Shown here: positions 58,672 through 64,000 of the stretch, piece by piece
How positions within the stretch are numbered: the first letter of the stretch is position 1
How the letters are laid out: every line of letters starts with the position of its first letter
Source of the DNA: Siminovitchia fordii DSM 16014 = CIP 108821
GTDB taxonomy: Bacteria > Bacillota > Bacilli > Bacillales > Bacillaceae_C
Length of the DNA: 64,000 bases
Assembly (NCBI RefSeq): GCF_000374565.1
Contig: NZ_KB894697.1
Location: 1-64,000 of the forward strand
Reading direction: 5' to 3'
Notes under the pieces: generated by a model
What the model was told of the DNA's origin: nothing
Databases searched by the model: none
The model's input: only the letters and a program-made list of their open reading frames with translations
Program-made: the position numbers and the translations under genes

Positions 58672-58786
58672 TGGCTGAATAAAGTCAAAGCCTCCGGCGG
58701 ATGCCACAGATTTTCAGGGGAAATTTATCGAGCGGAGCTCGATAAAATCCGGGCGCAAATACGCCAAGGCGCATTTGATGAGAAGG
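58672..58786 (+). other. Open, GC-rich coding-like remnant, unidentified
   Basis: Directly downstream of the right-end dyad an open frame gives GGCHRFSGEIYRAELDKIRAQ followed by IRQGAFDEK, which looks like real protein sequence but has no start and runs into the convergent kinase gene. It may be the remnant of a gene interrupted by the element. I do not recognise the family. Confidence 0.3.
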
Positions 58787-60175
58787 TTATTCATTCAACC
58801 GAATCTCCACAGTTGTCCCAATGCCAACCTTGCTTGTTAAGCTTACTTTCCCGCCATGTGCCTCGATAATATCTCTTGAAATGGCCATGCCGAGACCTGT
58901 GCCGCGAATGCTGCCGGTATTTGTACCCCGATAGTAGCGTTCGAAGATTTGTTCCAGGTCATCTGCTGGTATGCCTTTTCCGTTATCTTCAATCGTTAGG
59001 CTGTCTGTATTGATGCGAATCGTTACGGCAATGTTTTCGTCATTATGGATAAGCGCATTGTATACGAAATTTAAAATCGCGCGTTTCATGAGATGACGGT
59101 CGATATTCCACTTTAAATTCGGTGAATCACTAATGAAGGATATCTCGTATTGCCCAAATTGCGGATCATTTAATAAATCAATGACAATTTCGCGCACAAA
59201 GCTTTCCAGTCGTGTTTCCTGCAGGGTGAGGGGCATTTCCTGATTGCGGAGACGCATCGTTAAATTAAAATCATCAAGCAGGTCTTTCATATAAATCGAT
59301 TGACGTTCAATGACTTCGGAATACTCTAAACGTTCCAATTGCGATACATCTTGATCACGAAGCAATTCTGCATATCCTCGTATGGAAGCGAGCGGTGTTT
59401 TTAAATCATGAGAGACATTGCTGATCCATTCTTCACGCATCTTTTCCAGTTTTAGACGTTCTTCTTCATGTGCCTGCAGTGTTTGTGATACATCATTTAA
59501 ATTTGAAAAAACAGGCTTGTAAATACCGGGTTTTTTCGTTTCTTGTACGGTAAAATTCCGTTTTTTGAGCTGCGAAATCCGGTCAATGATATTGGAGACA
59601 GGTTTTGTTAGAACGGTACTAAATAATAAACCAACGAGCATCGCAATGAATAAATCGACGATTACAATTGCCAACAAAAACTTGGTCGCATAGGAAAAAA
59701 CAGTTTTAGGATCCATCATGAATACGAAGCGTTCTTCTTTCGAATGAGGGACACCAATCAAATAGCTGTACGATTTAAATTCTCCAATGAAATAAGTATT
59801 TAATTCATCGTCCATATATTTATATTTGTGGATGAGTTCAATTGGGCTATAGTGTGTTGAAAGATTTTCGGGTGCAAGATAAGAAGATTGAACCTGTCCG
59901 TTCTGATCTAAAATCTGTATCCATCCCCCGAATACCCGTAGTGCTTCAATGCCTTCTTTGGAAACAACAGGCTCTCCATTTTCAAGCGATATATATTTGT
60001 TAAATCCGCGTGTAAAGGTTTCGCCTGAGTTCTCGGTCACTTCATCGATTCCGTGTTTCTGCTGATAAAAAAGCATTCCCATTAAAATAAATGTATTAAG
60101 GAAAATAACGATAAAGACAATGCTTAGCACCGAAATCAAGTAGCGGATTGTTAATTTCCATTTCACCTCAATCAC
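58787..60175 (-). CDS. Sensor histidine kinase of an antimicrobial-peptide-type module
   Basis: The 462-residue kinase has two membrane segments (about 10-33 and 165-188) with a 130-residue extracytoplasmic domain between. HAMP follows (TVLTKPVSNIIDRISQLKKRNF), then HisKA (WISNVSHDLKTPLASIRGYAELL) and HATPase (LNFVYNALIHND, DNGKGIPADDLEQIFERYYRG, GTGLGMAISRDII). It abuts the response regulator gene by one base. The large outer domain is unlike the short intramembrane-sensing kinases (BceS, YxdK) that usually accompany such ABC transporters, so it may detect its signal directly. Confidence 0.93.
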   Translation of the reverse strand: MIEVKWKLTIRYLISVLSIVFIVIFLNTFILMGMLFYQQKHGIDEVTENSGETFTRGFNKYISLENGEPVVSKEGIEALRVFGGWIQILDQNGQVQSSYLAPENLSTHYSPIELIHKYKYMDDELNTYFIGEFKSYSYLIGVPHSKEERFVFMMDPKTVFSYATKFLLAIVIVDLFIAMLVGLLFSTVLTKPVSNIIDRISQLKKRNFTVQETKKPGIYKPVFSNLNDVSQTLQAHEEERLKLEKMREEWISNVSHDLKTPLASIRGYAELLRDQDVSQLERLEYSEVIERQSIYMKDLLDDFNLTMRLRNQEMPLTLQETRLESFVREIVIDLLNDPQFGQYEISFISDSPNLKWNIDRHLMKRAILNFVYNALIHNDENIAVTIRINTDSLTIEDNGKGIPADDLEQIFERYYRGTNTGSIRGTGLGMAISRDIIEAHGGKVSLTSKVGIGTTVEIRLNE

Positions 60176-60895
60176 CTATTCCACGATAAATCTATAGCCA
60201 AGCCCCTTGACTGTTGTGATGAAGGCTGGCTTTGAGGGGTTCTCTTCAATTTTTTCACGGAGCCTTCTAATATGAACCATCAATGTATTGTCTGCCCCAT
60301 AAAAATCCTCTCCCCAAACTCTTTCAAACAGTGTTTCTTTACTGATGATCCGGTTTGGATTGTGCAAAAAGCACGCCAATAAGCCGACCTCTTTTGCCGT
60401 TAGTTCAAGAAGCTCGCCATTTTTCATTACTTCCGTTTCGTCATGATTGATAGTAAACGGACCGACTGTCATCGCTTTGTTCGCATTTGTCTGCCCAGAC
60501 ATTTCCATTGTATATACGCCTGCGCGCCTAAGCTGAGCCTTTACACGAAAAGCCACCTCTTTTGGACTGAATGGTTTTGTTATATAATCGTCGCCGCCAA
60601 TCGCCAGTCCCAAAATTTTATCGATTTCATCTGATTTAGCAGATAAAAATAACACAGGAATTCGTGAAACCTCGCGGATTTTATTGCATAAATCATAGCC
60701 CTCGCCATCTGGCAGCATGATATCTAATATGGCGATATCCGGGTTGAACGAATTAAATTTCTCCCAGCCCTCTTGAACAGAACCCGCCATTTCCACCTCT
60801 GAAAATCCTTCCTTCGCAAGCGCCGTTTTTATTAAATGACATAAGTCGCTCTCATCATCCACGATCAAAATACGCGGCTTTTCCAATACTGGCAC
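60176..60895 (-). CDS. OmpR-family response regulator
   Basis: The 239-residue protein has a receiver domain (ILIVDDESDLCHLIK; phospho-acceptor Asp58 in ILDIMLPDGEG; Lys in ITKPFSPKEV) and a winged-helix DNA-binding domain (LTAKEVGLLACFLHNPNRIISKETLFERVWG, then [30 protein letters not shown]). The GTG start follows AAAGGAAGGAC. It forms an operon with the kinase and probably binds the TGTAAGGT repeats before the divergent transporter genes. Confidence 0.95.
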   Translation of the reverse strand: MPVLEKPRILIVDDESDLCHLIKTALAKEGFSEVEMAGSVQEGWEKFNSFNPDIAILDIMLPDGEGYDLCNKIREVSRIPVLFLSAKSDEIDKILGLAIGGDDYITKPFSPKEVAFRVKAQLRRAGVYTMEMSGQTNANKAMTVGPFTINHDETEVMKNGELLELTAKEVGLLACFLHNPNRIISKETLFERVWGEDFYGADNTLMVHIRRLREKIEENPSKPAFITTVKGLGYRFIVE

Positions 60896-60981
60896 GTCCT
60901 TCCTTTAAAAAATAGAGCCTGTCTATCTTTTTACAGTATAGCAATTTGAGCTAATGAAGCTATTTTAGCATTTAAGGATTT

Positions 60982-61025
60982 TGTAAGGTAGCCGTGAATT
61001 TAGTGTAAGGTTTGCCCGGTATAGT
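60982..61025 (+). promoter_or_regulatory. Direct-repeat operator and promoter of the ABC transporter operon
   Basis: TGTAAGGT occurs twice on the same strand (60982-60989 and 61004-61011), 22 bp apart, two helical turns. A -10 box TATAGT lies at 61020-61025. Spaced direct repeats in place of a good -35 box are typical targets of phosphorylated OmpR-family regulators. Confidence 0.65.
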
Positions 61026-61052
61026 TAAGACATAAGAAAGAGGTGCATATGG

Positions 61053-61820
61053 ATGGAACCATTATTAGTAGTGCGAAGTGTAGAAAAAATTTACGGAAAT
61101 AGTGCAAATACCTTTAAGGCGCTTGAAAATATATCATTTGAGATTGACCATGGAGAATTTGTAGGTGTCATGGGGCCTTCAGGAGCAGGTAAATCAACAT
61201 TGCTTAATGTGCTTGCAACAATCGATTCACCGACAAATGGAGATATTTTAATCAGTAATGACAATATTGCCAAGATGAAGGAAGAGGCGCTTGCAGATTT
61301 TCGCCGGGATCACCTTGGATTTATATTCCAGGATTATAACCTGCTGGATTCATTAACTGTACGTGAAAATATTCTTCTTCCGCTAGCAATTGCAAAGAAA
61401 CCGGCTGCTGAAATTCAAGAGCGTGTAGACACAATTGCCCATACATTCGGCATTTCAAATTTACTCGACAAATACCCATACCAGATCTCTGGCGGTCAAA
61501 AGCAGCGTACAGCTGCGAGCCGTGCGCTCGTCTCTGATCCAAAGCTTATTTTTGCTGATGAACCTACAGGAGCCTTGGATTCGAAATCAGCCACTGACTT
61601 GCTGGAGAGTCTAAGCAAATTGAATGTTGAGCATGAAACAACAATTATGATGGTGACGCATGATGCATACGCTGCAAGCTTCTGCCGGCGAATTTTATTT
61701 ATAAAGGATGGCCAATTGTCGAAGGAAATATTCCGTGGAACAAACACGCGCAAGGAATTTTTCCAAATGATATTAGATGAACTGGCACAAATAGGCGGTG
61801 ACGTACATGACGTTATTTGA
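61053..61820 (+). CDS. ABC transporter ATP-binding protein (BceA/YxdL type)
   Basis: The 255-residue ATPase shows Walker A GPSGAGKSTLL, the Q-loop in FIFQDYNLLDSLT, signature ISGGQKQRTAASRAL (one Ala where many have Ile/Val), Walker B LIFADEPTGALD and the switch His in MVTHD. It belongs to the MacB/LolD-like group that pairs with FtsX-type permeases for antimicrobial-peptide resistance. It overlaps the permease gene by 23 bases. AGAGGTGCATATGG sits before the start. Confidence 0.95.
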   Translation: MEPLLVVRSVEKIYGNSANTFKALENISFEIDHGEFVGVMGPSGAGKSTLLNVLATIDSPTNGDILISNDNIAKMKEEALADFRRDHLGFIFQDYNLLDSLTVRENILLPLAIAKKPAAEIQERVDTIAHTFGISNLLDKYPYQISGGQKQRTAASRALVSDPKLIFADEPTGALDSKSATDLLESLSKLNVEHETTIMMVTHDAYAASFCRRILFIKDGQLSKEIFRGTNTRKEFFQMILDELAQIGGDVHDVI

Positions 61821-63642
61821 TTTAGCTCTGAAGAATATTCGCCGCAACATGAAAAGCTATTCACTTTATATCGGTTCGACCATTTTTTCAATTGTTATTT
61901 ACTTCACTTTCGTGACTTTGAAATATAGTGAGGACATTGATGCATTAGCAGAAACATCAAAAAAGATCAGCGGCATCATGAGCGCTTCCTCCTTCGTATT
62001 AATGATATTTGTGGCGATTTTCATTGCTTATTCCAATTCTTTCTTTATGAAAAAAAGGAAAAAGGAAGTCGCACTTTATTCGCTTCTAGGTGTGCGCAAA
62101 CGTTCGATCGGCTTTATGCTGTTTTTTGAAAACATGGTCATCGGGCTACTTTCACTAGTAGTTGGTGTTGCGCTTGGCTTTTTATTGTCGCGTGCATTGC
62201 TGACTATTTTAGTGAAATTGATGGGGCTGGATATCGCGATAGGATTCGCATTTTCAATGGATGCGGTTATCAATACATTGATTGTATTTTTCATCATTTT
62301 CTTATTTACCTCAATGCAAGGATACCGTGTTATTTATCGATTTAAGCTAATCGATTTATTTCATGCTGAGAAAAAAGGAGAGGAATTGCCAAAGGCACGC
62401 ATCATTTCAGCTATATTAGGTGTGGTCACTTTGGCAGCGGCTTACTGGCTGGCATTGCAGGATTTAACGACTTCATCCATTTGGCGCATGCTCGGTGCGG
62501 CGATGCCAATCGTCATTATTGCCTTAACAGTCATTGGCTCTGCACTCATATTTAATAGCGTGCTTGTCTATGTGTTATCAGTCATGAAAAAAAATAAGCG
62601 CTGGGCTTGGAAAGGCCTTAACTTAATGACTTCCTCGCAACTGCTGTATCGCATTAGGGGCAATACGAAAACTTTAACGATCATTGCCACTTTGAGTGCG
62701 ACAACCATTACAGCAGGCGGATCCGTATTTGGGCTTTACTATAATGCAGATAAAAATGTACAAGCCTATACACCATATACATTTATGTGGGAAGGAGCTC
62801 CGCAGGAAATTGATCCAAATATAGTAGAGCACGCTGAAACTGTCCATAGCAAGACGGTTCGGATTGAACAAGGCACGAATGAAATGGAATATGCAGTCAT
62901 TAATCAATCAACATTTGAAAAACTGGCGAGAAACCTGGATTGGTCAAATATACATGTAGCAAAAGAAGGGGAAGTGTTGTTGATTGATGCATTTTATGAT
63001 GAACGCTGGTCGCCAAAAGTAGACTCAGTCATGATTGATGGCGCGGAATACGCGGTGGTGAAATTATATGACAAAGCTGTATTCAATACATTCACGGTTG
63101 GTGCAAATGCCCTCGTTGTCACAGATCAGCTGTACAGTGAAATCACTGCAGATGAAAAAACATACCAAGCTGTACAAGTAAAGGATTATAAGAACCAATT
63201 GGCCTTATCAAAGGAATTAGCAGCTAAAACTGAAAATTTCTCGAGTGCAACAGAAGACTATAAGGCTTCAATTGAAGCATCAGGTGCAATGTTATTCGTC
63301 GGCAGCTTTTTAGGACTCGTTTTTCTCGTAGCAACCGGCAGCATCATTTTCTTTAAAATGATGACAGAAGCAGAAGAAGATAAAGGCAAATACGCCGTGC
63401 TATATAAAATTGGCGTATCAACACGAGAAATGAAGCGGACAATCCGCAGTCAAGTAGGGATGATATTTGCGGCGCCGCTAGGATTGGGCCTTCTTCACGG
63501 AGCGGTGGCATTAACAGCCTTCTCCAATTTATTGATGATGAATTTGCTCATGCCGGTGCTTATATGGATGCTTGCTTATACTTTAATTTACACCATTTAT
63601 TATTTCATCACAGTACGAAGCTTTAACAAAACAGTTCATTAA
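61798..63642 (+). CDS. FtsX-type ABC transporter permease (BceB/YxdM type)
   Basis: The 614-residue permease has ten membrane helices in the 4+2+... arrangement of the Bce family. These are helix pairs near the start, the FtsX-like segment AFSMDAVINTLIVFFIIFLF, and a roughly 190-residue extracytoplasmic domain (about 315-495) between helices 7 and 8, then three terminal helices ending YFITVRSFNKTVH. In this family the large domain binds peptide antibiotics or their lipid complexes and also controls the partner kinase. It overlaps the ATPase gene and lies 22 bases upstream of the YxeA-like gene. Confidence 0.93.
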   Translation: MTYMTLFDLALKNIRRNMKSYSLYIGSTIFSIVIYFTFVTLKYSEDIDALAETSKKISGIMSASSFVLMIFVAIFIAYSNSFFMKKRKKEVALYSLLGVRKRSIGFMLFFENMVIGLLSLVVGVALGFLLSRALLTILVKLMGLDIAIGFAFSMDAVINTLIVFFIIFLFTSMQGYRVIYRFKLIDLFHAEKKGEELPKARIISAILGVVTLAAAYWLALQDLTTSSIWRMLGAAMPIVIIALTVIGSALIFNSVLVYVLSVMKKNKRWAWKGLNLMTSSQLLYRIRGNTKTLTIIATLSATTITAGGSVFGLYYNADKNVQAYTPYTFMWEGAPQEIDPNIVEHAETVHSKTVRIEQGTNEMEYAVINQSTFEKLARNLDWSNIHVAKEGEVLLIDAFYDERWSPKVDSVMIDGAEYAVVKLYDKAVFNTFTVGANALVVTDQLYSEITADEKTYQAVQVKDYKNQLALSKELAAKTENFSSATEDYKASIEASGAMLFVGSFLGLVFLVATGSIIFFKMMTEAEEDKGKYAVLYKIGVSTREMKRTIRSQVGMIFAAPLGLGLLHGAVALTAFSNLLMMNLLMPVLIWMLAYTLIYTIYYFITVRSFNKTVH

Positions 63643-63664
63643 GATATGACATGGAGGGTTAAAT

Positions 63665-64000
63665 ATGAAAAAAGCTTTAGGAATACTAGGCGTGTTATTA
63701 GTGGGTGCCATTGTTATTATTGCAACAGTGGATTTTAACAGATTTGGGAAAGATAAAGCGTATGTGCAAATTACGGACGCAGCTTCAGTGGAAGAAACAA
63801 AAATAGATTCTGGCGAAATTATGAAGCGGTACTGGTATAAGCTGCCTGCATATAAAGAAAATGGCGATAGGATAGAAGTTGAATTTTCTGGAGCAAAAGA
63901 ACTTCGCAAAGATGCATATTTAATGCTGTATATAAAGGACGGAAATGAAGTTACTTCTTATGATGAAGTGCAGCTAAATGATATCCCGCAAAAAGCAAAA
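63665..64000 (+). CDS. yxeA: YxeA-family (DUF1093) protein, truncated by window end
   Basis: The frame starts MKKALGILGVLLVGAIVIIATV, a signal peptide or membrane anchor, and continues YVQITDAASVEETKIDSGEIMKRYWYKLPAYKENGDRIEVEF, matching the DUF1093 family (YxeA). In B. subtilis yxeA lies downstream of yxdLM, as here. These are small extracytoplasmic beta-barrel proteins of unknown role. The 112 visible codons reach the window edge with no stop. TGGAGGGTTAAAT precedes the ATG. Confidence 0.85.
   Translation, partial: MKKALGILGVLLVGAIVIIATVDFNRFGKDKAYVQITDAASVEETKIDSGEIMKRYWYKLPAYKENGDRIEVEFSGAKELRKDAYLMLYIKDGNEVTSYDEVQLNDIPQKAK

Noticed and set aside
58640-58680. GGGGGTTCAAACCC as a tRNA 3' end
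   Set aside because: No cloverleaf upstream; the context of another hairpin and a tnpB-like tail fits an insertion-sequence end better.
58630-58869. A 79-codon frame starting MNAYWYSIQW as a gene
   Set aside because: It starts inside the insertion-sequence end, lacks a ribosome-binding site and runs 83 bases into the convergent kinase gene; only part of it looks like old coding sequence.

Overview
The window reads as the replication-origin region of a Bacillaceae chromosome (Bacillus sensu lato). It has the gene order dnaA-dnaN-yaaA-recF-remB-gyrB-gyrA-16S rRNA on the minus strand. On the plus strand it has rpmH-rnpA-yidC-jag-mnmE-mnmG-rsmG-noc-soj-spo0J followed by rpsF-ssb-rpsR, gdpP-rplI-dnaC, purA, walRKHIJ-htrC and rlmH. 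Proteins are close in length and sequence to my memory of the B. subtilis versions. Sporulation-linked genes (noc, soj/spo0J, yyaC, the spoIIIJ-type yidC) support an endospore former. I cannot name the genus with confidence.

Layout. (1) 1-10,144: the 5' end of a 16S rRNA gene and its promoter, then the initiation and gyrase genes running leftwards. oriC is bipartite: a DnaA-box cluster upstream of dnaA, and a second cluster with a DnaA-trio unwinding tract between dnaA and dnaN. (2) 10,145-23,990: ribosome, RNase P, membrane insertase, tRNA-modification and chromosome-segregation genes, all co-directional with replication, with a decayed IS200-type element between noc and soj. (3) 23,777-28,630: ychF, then an inserted thiolase/acyl-CoA ligase pair and a DUF378 gene before rpsF. 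(4) 28,840-48,416: rpsF-ssb-rpsR, gdpP-rplI-dnaC, a beta-lactamase-fold hydrolase, purA with an apparent PurR operator, a von Willebrand A lipoprotein with unusual C-terminal repeats, the whole walRKHIJ-htrC cell-wall operon, a small CxxH/CxxC protein and rlmH. (5) 48,417-64,000: an accessory region of mixed strand with remnants. It holds an SMR efflux gene with a truncated partner, a hydrolase/MerR pair, fragments of a serine recombinase and a VirD4/TraG-like coupling protein, a DUF2569 protein, a truncated hybrid histidine kinase, a CofE-like ligase divergent from a LysR regulator, a TnpB/IS605-type remnant, and a two-component/ABC transporter module resembling B. subtilis yxdJKLM-yxeA, cut by the window end.

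How it works together. Three parS-type sites (in spo0J, between rpsF and ssb, in walK) mark the origin domain for Spo0J/Soj. Two further DnaA-box clusters outside oriC (before mnmE and before rlmH) look like DnaA-titration sites. Several intergenic gaps carry degenerate copies of one dispersed structured repeat, and others carry a GC-rich 58-59 bp tandem repeat or a roughly 20-bp micro-repeat. No CRISPR array, tRNA gene or complete prophage was seen. The least explained features are the five 11-residue Trp/Tyr repeats ending the lipoprotein, the GC-rich tandem repeat after rpsR, and the CofE-like ligase in an organism group not known for F420.
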